This document shows positions 1-8,571 of a stretch of 64,000 bases of DNA, piece by piece (position 1 is the stretch's first letter; every line of letters begins with the position of its first letter). The notes under the pieces are model-generated. The model did not search any database. It was not told the origin of the DNA and saw only the letters and a list, made by a program, of their open reading frames with translations. The stretch spans positions 1-64,000 of the forward strand of contig JAJCXO010000214.1 in NCBI GenBank assembly GCA_029263395.1. The letters run 5' to 3'. The stretch comes from Acidobacteriota bacterium. GTDB taxonomy: Bacteria; Acidobacteriota; Thermoanaerobaculia; Multivoradales; J023. The position numbers and the translations under genes were made by a program.

Positions 1-1
1 A

Positions 2-472
2 GGACCCGAACGACCGACTCTCGAACGCCTCGCTGGCGAACTGGGTATCGCTGATCGTGTAATCTTTACAGGCAGACTATCCAACGACGAAGCCCTGCGG
101 CGCGTCGCCGAAGCTGACATCTTCACTTTACCTTCCTGGCAGGAAGCTTTTGGTGTGGTTTACCTTGAAGCAATGGCTTGTGGGAAGCCCGTTATCGGCT
201 GTCGAGAGCAGGGACCAGAAGACATTTTCGAGCACGGTCGACACGGGCTCTTGATCGCCCCACCCACAGCGGATAGCCGCGAGCCCATGATCGCGAGCTT
301 GACCGCGGCTCTAGAAACTCTGCTCACTGACCAATCGTTGGCCAATTCGATGGGAGTTGCAGGTCGCGAGAGAGCACAAGAATTCACTTGGGCAAAGAAT
401 GCAACGCGCTACGCTGCAGTTTATGAAGACATTGTTGACAGAGTCCGGACTTCAGAGAGGCATTTACCTTGA
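2..472 (+). CDS. Glycosyltransferase, GT-B fold (family 4 type), C-terminal fragment
   Basis: The window opens inside this gene and 156 codons of its C-terminal half are visible. They match the donor-binding domain of GT4-type glycosyltransferases: a VIFTGRL strand, FTLPSWQEAFG, the E-x7-E signature formed by the glutamates of QEAFG and YLEAM, then ACGKPVIG. Such enzymes transfer a sugar from a nucleotide donor to a growing glycan on the cytoplasmic side of the membrane. The TGA overlaps the TTG start of the next gene by 4 bases, so both belong to one operon. The GTG at 155 lies inside the conserved domain and is not a true start. Donor, acceptor and linkage cannot be inferred. Confidence 0.9.
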   Translation, partial: GPERPTLERLAGELGIADRVIFTGRLSNDEALRRVAEADIFTLPSWQEAFGVVYLEAMACGKPVIGCREQGPEDIFEHGRHGLLIAPPTADSREPMIASLTAALETLLTDQSLANSMGVAGRERAQEFTWAKNATRYAAVYEDIVDRVRTSERHLP

Positions 473-1473
473 GGGCCCTGAAAGACTCCCAGTCAACGAT
501 AGATACTGAAAGACCCGTAGTCGACAAGGATCCCGCGACGGGCAAGGATTTTCAAGCCGACAAGGCTACCAGTTCCTTTTATCAACTGCTGCGCCACGAA
601 GTCAGCACCGGCAATCCGAACTTGTCCGAGCGGCAACAGCGCATGCTTCAAAGCCACTACCCTGTAATGATGGCACCGGAGCGCTTTCCTGAAGATCTCG
701 TCACCGCAATCTACACCTCACGTCGTTCTCCTATTGTCGACGCAATACGACGAGACCGGGAAGCCGTCGTTTTTGATGCAGGTTGCGGATACGGATCGGA
801 GAGTTTTCTCTTTGCAGCATCAGGTGCTCGTGTGCTGGCCGTCGACCGTTCTGCGGATCAAATTGTTATCGCAAAGAAGCGCCAGCGATTTTTCGAGGAA
901 GCACTGGGGCAGACGTTCGATATTGAATTCAGGCCTGCCGACCTGAATGTCTACTCCCCAGAATCCAACAATCTTTCGCTCACCTGGCTCGCTTCCGTGT
1001 TGGCCGTCGTGCCAGACCAAGAAGGTCTACTACGCCGAGTGCATCGTGCGACTCGCACCGACGGAGAGATCATGATCACGGACATGAATCTGCTCAACCC
1101 GCTCTTCCTATTTCGTGAGTGGCGCAGGCGGCGTTGGTTCATCGAGCAAAGTCCTGAATTTAGAAGACACGCAAACTTTTTCGAGATGGTACGGCGTCAC
1201 GAACGCCGGGGCGCACGTTACTTCAAGACGACCGACGGTGACGACGTCGATGACGTACAGTTCTTTCGACCGGGCACTCTTGCGGAACTTCTACGAACGA
1301 CCGGATTCTCGCCAGCCCCGGCGTCCTACAGCGGCTTTATACCACCGATTCCTGTGGGGCGGCACGAGCCGTTGGAACGTCTCTTTGCGCGCATTCCGCT
1401 GATCCGCAAGTTTGGTTACTTTTACTTCATGCGTGCCCAGAAGACCCGACCAGTCACGGAGTTTTTCGTTTGA
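469..1473 (+). CDS. Class I SAM-dependent methyltransferase
   Basis: The 334-residue protein has a Rossmann-type SAM-binding motif I (VFDAGCGYGS, residues 101-110), an acidic end of strand 2 (VLAVDRS) and a motif IV-like region around residue 170. The first 90 residues form an extra N-terminal segment rich in charged residues, unlike minimal methyltransferases. It probably methylates a sugar or a lipid-linked intermediate of the neighbouring polysaccharide pathway; this rests on context only. It starts with TTG overlapping the upstream stop and its own stop overlaps the next TTG, which points to translational coupling along the operon. Confidence 0.85.
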   Translation: MRALKDSQSTIDTERPVVDKDPATGKDFQADKATSSFYQLLRHEVSTGNPNLSERQQRMLQSHYPVMMAPERFPEDLVTAIYTSRRSPIVDAIRRDREAVVFDAGCGYGSESFLFAASGARVLAVDRSADQIVIAKKRQRFFEEALGQTFDIEFRPADLNVYSPESNNLSLTWLASVLAVVPDQEGLLRRVHRATRTDGEIMITDMNLLNPLFLFREWRRRRWFIEQSPEFRRHANFFEMVRRHERRGARYFKTTDGDDVDDVQFFRPGTLAELLRTTGFSPAPASYSGFIPPIPVGRHEPLERLFARIPLIRKFGYFYFMRAQKTRPVTEFFV

Positions 1474-2789
1474 GTCCAATCGTGTTGGCGGCAGGTTTGG
1501 CCGTAGTCTGCTTCTTGATGCCTACTCGTGTGCTCATCTTGCTGAGTGTGCTCGGTGTCATGCTGACCGATACCCCGCTGGTGCCCAAAGATTTGATTTA
1601 CTTCAGTCGTTTTGTACCCAGCGGAGTGCTCGCCCTCCGGACCTTACACATGATGCTCAACAAGGGTGCTATATCCAACTACCTGATGGTCAGAGCTTGG
1701 ACACCCTTCATTTTACTTTCATTGCTCTCGCTCGGTTATTCGATCGATCCAGCTCTGTCTACCCAACGTCTTGTCTCCGCTGCTTTCATCGTCTGCGGAT
1801 TCGGTGTCGGTATCCCCTTGTTCTTTCCGACCAAGGCCGACTATCAACAACTGATCCGATTGATCGGCCTGCTGCTCGGTAGTGCAGCCCTATACAGTCT
1901 GTATCTGACAGCTTCTGGCGGGAGCAGCGTCATCCAGGGACGAACGAGTGGCGTGTTTCACAATCCCAATACCCTTGGCCTCATGGCAATGCAGGCCGCC
2001 TTTCTCGTCTTCTACTGGTGGCAGAAGGAGTCCGGAGTCATACGAAAGGTTCTATTCGTAGCGTTAATCAGCATTGTTGCAGTGCTGCTGCTGTCTGGGT
2101 CTCGAGCGTCTTCTCTGGGCCTTGCCGTCGGAGCAGTAGTCTACGCTCGATCAGCGGCTCGGCTCGAACGTAGAAAACTGCGCGCTATCTTCCACTTGGC
2201 AGTTGTCGGAGTCATGCTCCTAGTGGTTACCGACAGCATGTTTCCAGGGTTCTTCGACTCTCTACTACGCACAGATACATCAAGCCGTACAATTCTCTGG
2301 GAACGAGCCTGGATCGTGGCTCAGGACAATATTGTCCTCGGTGTTGGCTTCTGTGCGAGCGATGAAGTCTTCCGTCGCGACGCCCGCTACTTGAGAAGCG
2401 TCGGCATCTATCTGTTCGGTCCTCATAGCTCACTGATGCGTTTGTTGGTCGACCTCGGCCTGGTTGGCGTCGCACTCGCGGGATGGGCCTTCTTCAGCAT
2501 CCTGACACGAGCTTGGCGTTACCTACCCTACTTCGACGACCCCTTACTCGGTGCAACACTGTACGCAGCAGTCATCGCGAGCTTGACCAATTCCCTCTTC
2601 GAATCTTGGCTGTTCGGTTTCGGCAGCGCCCCAACCGTGCCGTTTTGGCTACTCCTATCCTTGCTGTCCTATCAGACCGATATCGTGCGCCACAAAATAA
2701 CCGCGTGGCGAGTCCACCAGGCACGGATGCAATGGGTACCTGTCGCGCATAGGCATTCGTCACGAGCCAAACTTCCTCAAAACCCGTGA
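1470..2789 (+). CDS. O-antigen ligase/polymerase family (Wzy/WaaL-like) membrane protein
   Basis: The 439-residue protein is hydrophobic throughout, with about ten to twelve predicted membrane helices and a long periplasmic loop. The segment GRTSGVFHNPNTLG and the later stretch SSRTILWERAW, followed by GVGF, are typical of the O-antigen ligase/polymerase superfamily (Wzy_C). These proteins polymerise undecaprenyl-linked repeat units or join finished O-antigen to lipid A core at the outer face of the inner membrane. Polymerase and ligase cannot be told apart by sequence alone. The TTG start overlaps the preceding stop and the next gene starts with GTG four bases before the end. Confidence 0.85.
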   Translation: MSPIVLAAGLAVVCFLMPTRVLILLSVLGVMLTDTPLVPKDLIYFSRFVPSGVLALRTLHMMLNKGAISNYLMVRAWTPFILLSLLSLGYSIDPALSTQRLVSAAFIVCGFGVGIPLFFPTKADYQQLIRLIGLLLGSAALYSLYLTASGGSSVIQGRTSGVFHNPNTLGLMAMQAAFLVFYWWQKESGVIRKVLFVALISIVAVLLLSGSRASSLGLAVGAVVYARSAARLERRKLRAIFHLAVVGVMLLVVTDSMFPGFFDSLLRTDTSSRTILWERAWIVAQDNIVLGVGFCASDEVFRRDARYLRSVGIYLFGPHSSLMRLLVDLGLVGVALAGWAFFSILTRAWRYLPYFDDPLLGATLYAAVIASLTNSLFESWLFGFGSAPTVPFWLLLSLLSYQTDIVRHKITAWRVHQARMQWVPVAHRHSSRAKLPQNP

Positions 2790-5575
2790 TAAAGCTGGGC
2801 TGGTTCTTATCGACCCGCCTCTTTGCCTATTTGCTGGCGGAGGTCTTTTACATGGTGGGCAGCCTGGTGCCGCAGGGTTTGGGCGTCCGACTATGGCGAC
2901 TCAGCTTGGCACTCAATCCCCACCACCGCGGCGCTGCCGCTCAACGGGCGCTTGCCTTGTTGGATCGCGATCCCGAAACAGCCTGGGAGGCTTTCACCGC
3001 CCTGCTGAAACAACTGAGAAACCCGAACAACACATCGGCTTCGGACCTCTATCTGACTTGGGTTCCAGGGCGCCTGATCCGCCGTTGGATCGCTCGACCG
3101 TTAGGGCTCACGAGCACCCATCTGGAAAAGGCCCATCATCAAGCCTTGACTTCTTCTTATGCGGACCTCGCCAGAATGCATTTTGATCGAGCACTGTCGG
3201 GCCAACAATTCGAACGAGCAGCCGAAGCGCTTGATGCCAGGCGGTCCCTGGGGGAAAAATCCCTCGATCTACGCTGGGCCACCGCCGACCTTGCATGGCA
3301 ACGCGGAGATCTAGACGCAGCGCTCCCGCACCTTCAGTCGCTCGTCCCCGACGGCGTTTTCACCTCACCGCTAGCCCCCGAGCAGTGGGCTGAGCGACTC
3401 CTGGCTGTCGGCCAGCAGGAACTTGCAGAGGTTTGCCTGAACAGCGCACGAGACCTCATCCCGGATTCCGCTGCTTGCTGGTTGCTGACGGCGGACCTGG
3501 AGCGCGATCTCGAGAATCTCGATTCGGCACGCGACGCGGGTGAACGCGCGATCGCGCTCGACCCACAGAATCTGACGTGTTTTTGCGTATGGCAGGGCCT
3601 GCTCAAAGGGCGTGATATCCGGCTCGATGACGGGCCCATGGATCTCAACGGGTTCATGGATCTCAACAAGTCCATGGATCTCACAGTCCCAAGCGTACTG
3701 CAGCTGGGAGCCTCGGCAACCATCAACTGCCGCATCGAGGACGCTAGCAGCGATTGGGTTCTATTTGCTCTACCACCAATTGCCCGAGGCATTGTGCCCA
3801 AGGAGCTCGAAACGCCCTTCGACGCGACCGGTCATGCCACCGTCCAGTTGGTGGCTCATCGACCACACCGCATCTGCGGCAGTGCTTGGACAGTGCTTCT
3901 TGTTGCGCTTGGCCCTACCGGCTATCGTTGCCGCTCCGTCGAAATCGAAGTACCCGACACCAGCCCCGGACAGGTTTGGGTCTCGATCACCGAGGACCAT
4001 GAGATCCACGAAGAGCGGGAGATCTTGTCACCGGCGATGCTCCAAACATTACTAGTCGACAAATCACGCTTCGCAGCCGACTCAGGTGTCCCATGGACGC
4101 ATTTTGTGGAAACCGGGTCAGCGGTGACGATGCCGGCACTGGCAGCAGAGAGCGGAGAATCCGCTTGGACGAATCTCGCCCAAGAGACTCGCGATCACCT
4201 GGTCGACGAACTCTGCCTCGGCAACGATCTGCAGCCCCATCTGCATGCTTTCAACGATACTGCCTCGCCAAGCTTCCCCTATCAACTTGAAAGCGCCGGC
4301 TGGCAACCTACGTTGGAGTTCTTGCTCTCAGCACCCGAGTCAAGAGGCCCATGGGCTTCCGCCTGTCTTCCCCCCGGCCAGGGCGAGACCAACCATGGGG
4401 GAACCGAGCTCGACCGCTTGCGCAGTATTGAACGGTGCGTGGCCATAATCGAGAACCTGGCACGAATGGGCGACCCAGACTATCGTGCGATTGTATGGCG
4501 TAGCGGCCTGCTCGACTTCGGTACATCACCTCGAGACCTGGCTTGGTCGGTGGTTGCTCTGCGCCGGGCTGGGCTCTGGGCCGACAGCGACGTAGCCAAG
4601 CCAGCTTCGCCACGAGTAGCCGTAGTGCAGCCCGCCTTTGTCGCTGGCCTGGAAAAACCTCTCGAACCAGCGCCAGAAGGACCGATCCTTCAGCTCCCCA
4701 TTGTTTCCAATCTCGAGGGTGACTATCTGATGGGTTGGCGTCGACTGGCCCGACGCGCCCGAGCCAGCATCGCCGCACTGCGCACTAAAGGCGGTCGCAT
4801 TCGACCTGGAGTTCATCTATTCACCTTGCTGACACATGACAAGTTCTTCAACGCCAGGGGAGGACGCGACGAGTTCCGGCTCGAACGAAACTATGGCGAC
4901 TGGCAAACGGTTCACCGGCACATCCAAGCTTGGCAGGACGCGGGCGCCACCTTCGTCACAGCGCGCGACGGGGTCCGAAAGGCCCTCGATGATCTGGCTT
5001 GGCGACCGGTTCCCTGGCTCGAGGCCGAAACCTTTGTTGCTCACCGAAACGAGCAACAGAGTGTGCGCTACACCATCCGCTGGCTGGGCAAGGGCCTGAC
5101 CGCCTCAGCGGCTCTCCCGCAACATGTTCCGGTCGCCACGCCGCCATCTCTTCGGCCATACCTATCCGGACTCGAGATATCTAGACCAGACACCAAGCTG
5201 GACGTCCCATTGGAATCCGAAAACAGTCGATTCTGGCTTCGATTGATAGACCTGGCTGAACCGATGATTTGTTTTTTTCGATTGAACAAACTCATCGGCC
5301 CGACACTTCAGCAAGCCCAAGCCATCGACAACGGCTGGGACCTGACATTGACCGCGCCCAAACCCTTTAGAAGGGCCAGACTGTTCATCCCCTGGGAGCT
5401 CCTCCCCGAATCACCAACATTCGATGCTTCGACGTCTTGGAGTGCGTCAGAGACTTCAGGCAATATGTTGCGATGTAGTTCGCAATTCGAGGGTGTGCTG
5501 GTTTCTCCGCTAGCATTCCATCGCCAGCCCAAACTTTCGATGAAGGTGCGGCTACAAAGGGTCCCGGCAAACTGA
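2786..5575 (+). CDS. Large TPR protein with a polysaccharide-deacetylase-like domain
   Basis: I do not recognise this 929-residue protein as a named family. Residues 1-45 hold an N-terminal hydrophobic helix (FAYLLAEVFYMVGSLV). Residues about 50-275 look like TPR-type helical repeats, with a final unit ending in AIALDPQNL. Residues about 300-392 look like a beta-sandwich. From about 396 the pattern resembles a NodB-type deacetylase fold: VSITEDHE at a strand end (401-406), a helix-strand in the manner of ATFFV (GVPWTHFVE), then LQPHLH with an H-x-H pair at 485/487. Canonical metal ligands are only partly kept. The C-terminus after about 740 is beta-rich. It may modify or handle the polysaccharide made by the adjacent genes; that is inference. 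Confidence 0.6.
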   Translation: MIKLGWFLSTRLFAYLLAEVFYMVGSLVPQGLGVRLWRLSLALNPHHRGAAAQRALALLDRDPETAWEAFTALLKQLRNPNNTSASDLYLTWVPGRLIRRWIARPLGLTSTHLEKAHHQALTSSYADLARMHFDRALSGQQFERAAEALDARRSLGEKSLDLRWATADLAWQRGDLDAALPHLQSLVPDGVFTSPLAPEQWAERLLAVGQQELAEVCLNSARDLIPDSAACWLLTADLERDLENLDSARDAGERAIALDPQNLTCFCVWQGLLKGRDIRLDDGPMDLNGFMDLNKSMDLTVPSVLQLGASATINCRIEDASSDWVLFALPPIARGIVPKELETPFDATGHATVQLVAHRPHRICGSAWTVLLVALGPTGYRCRSVEIEVPDTSPGQVWVSITEDHEIHEEREILSPAMLQTLLVDKSRFAADSGVPWTHFVETGSAVTMPALAAESGESAWTNLAQETRDHLVDELCLGNDLQPHLHAFNDTASPSFPYQLESAGWQPTLEFLLSAPESRGPWASACLPPGQGETNHGGTELDRLRSIERCVAIIENLARMGDPDYRAIVWRSGLLDFGTSPRDLAWSVVALRRAGLWADSDVAKPASPRVAVVQPAFVAGLEKPLEPAPEGPILQLPIVSNLEGDYLMGWRRLARRARASIAALRTKGGRIRPGVHLFTLLTHDKFFNARGGRDEFRLERNYGDWQTVHRHIQAWQDAGATFVTARDGVRKALDDLAWRPVPWLEAETFVAHRNEQQSVRYTIRWLGKGLTASAALPQHVPVATPPSLRPYLSGLEISRPDTKLDVPLESENSRFWLRLIDLAEPMICFFRLNKLIGPTLQQAQAIDNGWDLTLTAPKPFRRARLFIPWELLPESPTFDASTSWSASETSGNMLRCSSQFEGVLVSPLAFHRQPKLSMKVRLQRVPAN
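3638..3691 (+). repeat. 18-bp in-frame tandem repeat, three copies
   Basis: Three consecutive 18-bp units each start with ATGGATCTCA and encode MDLNGF, MDLNKS and MDLTVP. The array sits at the border between the TPR region and the beta-rich domain of the 929-residue protein, so it behaves like an expandable linker. The period keeps the reading frame. Confidence 0.85.
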
Positions 5576-5669
5576 GGCGACACATGCGGCAACCTGGCAA
5601 ACTCGAGTCAATCACCACCGTGTTGATGTCAGACCAGGGCGATCAAACACCAATCCAGGGCAGATCACG

Positions 5670-6449
5670 ATGATCAAAGGAAAAAAGCTGGTGGTCGCCA
5701 TGCCGGCTTATAACGCCTCCCCTACCCTGGAGAAGACGTTCAACGATCTACCCCACGAAATCGTCGATGAAGTGATCGTCGTCGACGATCACAGCCAGGA
5801 CGACACTCTCGACATCGCTCGACGGCTCGGAGCTCATACGATTCGTCACGATCAGAACCTGGGTTATGGTGGCAATCAGAAGACCTGTTACCGCACGGCT
5901 CTCAGCCTGGGCGCTGACATCGTGGTGATGGTTCACCCCGACTATCAATATTCACCTCGACTCTGTGGCGCACCAGCCTGGATGATCGCGTCGGAAGAAT
6001 ATGATGTCGTGCTCGCCTCACGCATCCTGGGCCGAGGCGCTTTGGCGGGTGGTATGCCGCTGTGGCGCTATGTAGCCAACCGGGGCCTGACAGCCATCGA
6101 GAACATAGCGCTCCACATGAAGCTGTCGGAATATCACACCGGATACCGTTCGTTTTCCCGCCGCGTGCTCGAGACATTGCCGCTGGAAGAGAACTCCGAC
6201 GATTTCGTTTTTGACAACCAAATTATCGCGCAGGCTATTTACTTCGGTTTTCGGATCGGCGAAATCTCCTGCCCGACACGCTACGTAGCCGAGTCTTCAT
6301 CGATAAACTTCCTGCGCAGCTGTAAATATGGCGTCGGTGTACTTCAAACTGCACTGGCCTACCGACTGCAAGCCCTCGGACTCAGGCGCTCGAGGATCTT
6401 CTCTCGATCTGGCAAACGCCTCTTGCCTATGACCGACCTACCGCAGTGA
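5670..6449 (+). CDS. Glycosyltransferase family 2 (dolichyl-phosphate mannose synthase-like)
   Basis: The 259-residue protein begins with the GT2 nucleotide-binding strand (VVAMPAYNASPTL), followed by EVIVVDDHSQDDT and the metal-binding region VVMVHPDYQYSP, where the usual D-x-D is reduced to HPD. There is no clear C-terminal membrane domain. It should use an NDP- or lipid-linked sugar in the cytoplasm for the surrounding polysaccharide pathway. A 94-base gap separates it from the previous gene. The following gene's GTG overlaps its TGA by 4 bases. Confidence 0.85.
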   Translation: MIKGKKLVVAMPAYNASPTLEKTFNDLPHEIVDEVIVVDDHSQDDTLDIARRLGAHTIRHDQNLGYGGNQKTCYRTALSLGADIVVMVHPDYQYSPRLCGAPAWMIASEEYDVVLASRILGRGALAGGMPLWRYVANRGLTAIENIALHMKLSEYHTGYRSFSRRVLETLPLEENSDDFVFDNQIIAQAIYFGFRIGEISCPTRYVAESSSINFLRSCKYGVGVLQTALAYRLQALGLRRSRIFSRSGKRLLPMTDLPQ

Positions 6450-7426
6450 TTCCCATGACCACCGAAGGACTCTGCCGACGCTGCAAGATGACCGGTGGCA
6501 ATTTGCTTTACCGAGGCCAGGACTTTCTTTCCAACGAGCCCTTCGTTGTTCTCACCTGTGACAATTGTAGGGTCGCCCGGACTGGCCCCGACGACTATGA
6601 CTCAGATCCCGACCGCTATTACCCCTCGACCTACTATGGTGATGACGGCCAGCGATTTCTTGGGCCGCTCGAAAAGCTGGTCAGTCTTTTTCGTCGCGCT
6701 CGGGTTCGGGAGATCACCCGGCACAGCCCGAAACCTGGACGTGTCCTGGACATGGGTTGCGGCAGAGGTTGGATGCTCAACGAGCTCCATCAGCTAGGTT
6801 GGACCACAATCGGTGTCGAAAGATCGCTGAGCGCGGTTGTTGCTCGGGCCAAATCCGGTGTGGAGTTTCTCGAGGCATCCTCTCTCCAGGATTGCAAACT
6901 GGCAGCCGATTCATTTCAAGCCATCACCCTTTGGCACTCTCTAGAACATCTCGAGGAACCCTGGGTAACTCTGGATGAAGCCAATCGTTTACTGGCTCCA
7001 GGCGGCATCGCGATCGTCGAGGTACCCAACCTGGCCAGCCTTCAGGCGCGCCTGACCAAAAGTGTTTGGTTCCACCTCGACGCGCCTCGACATCGAGTCC
7101 ACCTTACGATGCAACAGCTTGTCGAAGACTTAGAAACACGCGGGTTCGAGGTCTTGGAGCGCCGAACGTTGTCTCTCGAATATGGGCCCTACGGCATGTT
7201 GCAGTCACTCCTCAATCTAATGATGCGTCGCAACAACCTCTTATATCAGATTTTACGGCGGCAATCCCCGCCAGATCTTGAAACGAGTGAGCTCCTTGGC
7301 ACCGCATTGATGCTGCCGTTGGCGTTAGCCGTCAGCATCCCCTTGGAGTTTGTGGCTGCTGCTTTCGGTCGCGGCGGAATCGCCCATGTTGTGGCACGCA
7401 AGCCACTTCTCGGGAGCAAGGCGTGA
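6446..7426 (+). CDS. Class I SAM-dependent methyltransferase with N-terminal four-cysteine knuckle
   Basis: The 326-residue protein has two CxxC pairs near its N-terminus (C10/C13 and C38/C41), which would bind zinc, then the SAM motif RVLDMGCGRGW near residue 100 and the helix LWHSLEHLEEP. The C-terminus has a hydrophobic stretch (ALMLPLALAVSIPLEFVAAAF) that may anchor it to the membrane. The arrangement is common in methyltransferases of LPS and exopolysaccharide loci that cap or decorate sugars. The GTG at 6446 overlaps the upstream stop; an ATG at 6455 is an equally good start. Confidence 0.85.
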   Translation: MIPMTTEGLCRRCKMTGGNLLYRGQDFLSNEPFVVLTCDNCRVARTGPDDYDSDPDRYYPSTYYGDDGQRFLGPLEKLVSLFRRARVREITRHSPKPGRVLDMGCGRGWMLNELHQLGWTTIGVERSLSAVVARAKSGVEFLEASSLQDCKLAADSFQAITLWHSLEHLEEPWVTLDEANRLLAPGGIAIVEVPNLASLQARLTKSVWFHLDAPRHRVHLTMQQLVEDLETRGFEVLERRTLSLEYGPYGMLQSLLNLMMRRNNLLYQILRRQSPPDLETSELLGTALMLPLALAVSIPLEFVAAAFGRGGIAHVVARKPLLGSKA

Positions 7427-8571
7427 GACGGCCACAACCTGCACGGGTCGCCCTGGTCACCAACGTCCTGGCACATTACAGAGTCTCGTGCTTTCAACAC
7501 CTCGCAACAGAGCTCGATCACCGTCTCACCATCTATCTCTTGGCGGGTGACATGGAACACCGCCGTTATGTCATGGCGGATGGCCGCGTCGACCTACCCT
7601 TGGTCTACCTCCCTGGCTGGCGTTGGCGACAGCCACCTCTCGACGACCGCCATATCAATGACCTCCGACCCGTCTTACGCCACCCGTGGCAAACCATCAT
7701 TCTCGGCGCCTGGGACGAACCAACCTATCTGCTGCTCTGGGCCTGGGCGAAGGCGCGAAGGCGGAACGTCATCTTTTGGATCGAGTCGACCGCCGTCGAC
7801 ATGCCCCGCGGCCGGCTAAAAGAGGCCTTCAAGCGGCTACTCATGAAGCGCTGCGCTGCGTGCATCGTCCCCGGCCAGAGAGCAGCGGAGTATTGCCGAC
7901 AGCTCGGGGCCAACCCAGAGCGTATTTTCCACGCCCCCAACGCAACCGACCGCAACTTCTTCCGAAGTCGTGCTGACCGTCTGTTGCCACAACGTACTGA
8001 GCATCGCCGCGCCGCGAGTCTCGAGTCCTTTACTATCCTCTTTGTTGGCCGCTTGGTCGAGAGTTATAAGGGTGTTGAAACCTTGATCAACGCCTGTGCC
8101 GAGCTCGGAAAACGCCGCCTCGCTGTGACTCTCTTGATCGCTGGCGAGGGTTCCGATGAGGATCACTACCGTCGCCTGGCGGGCAACTTGGCGCTCGAAG
8201 ATAGCCGCTTTCTCGGTACTCTGGACCACGACGAGCTTTGTCGCACTTACGCCATGGCAGATGTTCTTGTCCTGCCGAGTCTGTCGGAGACCTGGGGCTT
8301 CGTACTCAACGAAGCGATGGAATTCGGCTGCCCGCTCGTGGTCTCGGACCGGGTCGGCGCCGGGCCCGACCTCGTTCACCACCGAGAAAACGGTTTCGTT
8401 TTTCCCGTTGGCGACGTCAAGGCGTTGGCAACGGCACTTGAGGAGATCGCCCGAGATCCAGCCCTTCAGAAACGCATGGGGGAGGGCTCGCGCCGCATCG
8501 TCGAGGACTATTCACCGCAACGCTGGGCCGCTGGAGCGATGCGGGCGATCGGAACTGTTTGTGGCAGTTGA
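7423..8571 (+). CDS. Glycosyltransferase family 4
   Basis: The 382-residue GT-B enzyme has an N-terminal acceptor domain and a C-terminal donor domain with ILFVGRLVESYKG, LLIAGEG and the E-x7-E signature in LSETWGFVLNEAM, followed by GCPLVVSD. It should retain the anomeric configuration of the donor sugar and work on lipid-linked intermediates in the cytoplasm. It starts with GTG overlapping the previous stop, and its own stop lies inside the first codons of the next glycosyltransferase, so the two are tightly coupled. Confidence 0.9.
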   Translation: MRRPQPARVALVTNVLAHYRVSCFQHLATELDHRLTIYLLAGDMEHRRYVMADGRVDLPLVYLPGWRWRQPPLDDRHINDLRPVLRHPWQTIILGAWDEPTYLLLWAWAKARRRNVIFWIESTAVDMPRGRLKEAFKRLLMKRCAACIVPGQRAAEYCRQLGANPERIFHAPNATDRNFFRSRADRLLPQRTEHRRAASLESFTILFVGRLVESYKGVETLINACAELGKRRLAVTLLIAGEGSDEDHYRRLAGNLALEDSRFLGTLDHDELCRTYAMADVLVLPSLSETWGFVLNEAMEFGCPLVVSDRVGAGPDLVHHRENGFVFPVGDVKALATALEEIARDPALQKRMGEGSRRIVEDYSPQRWAAGAMRAIGTVCGS

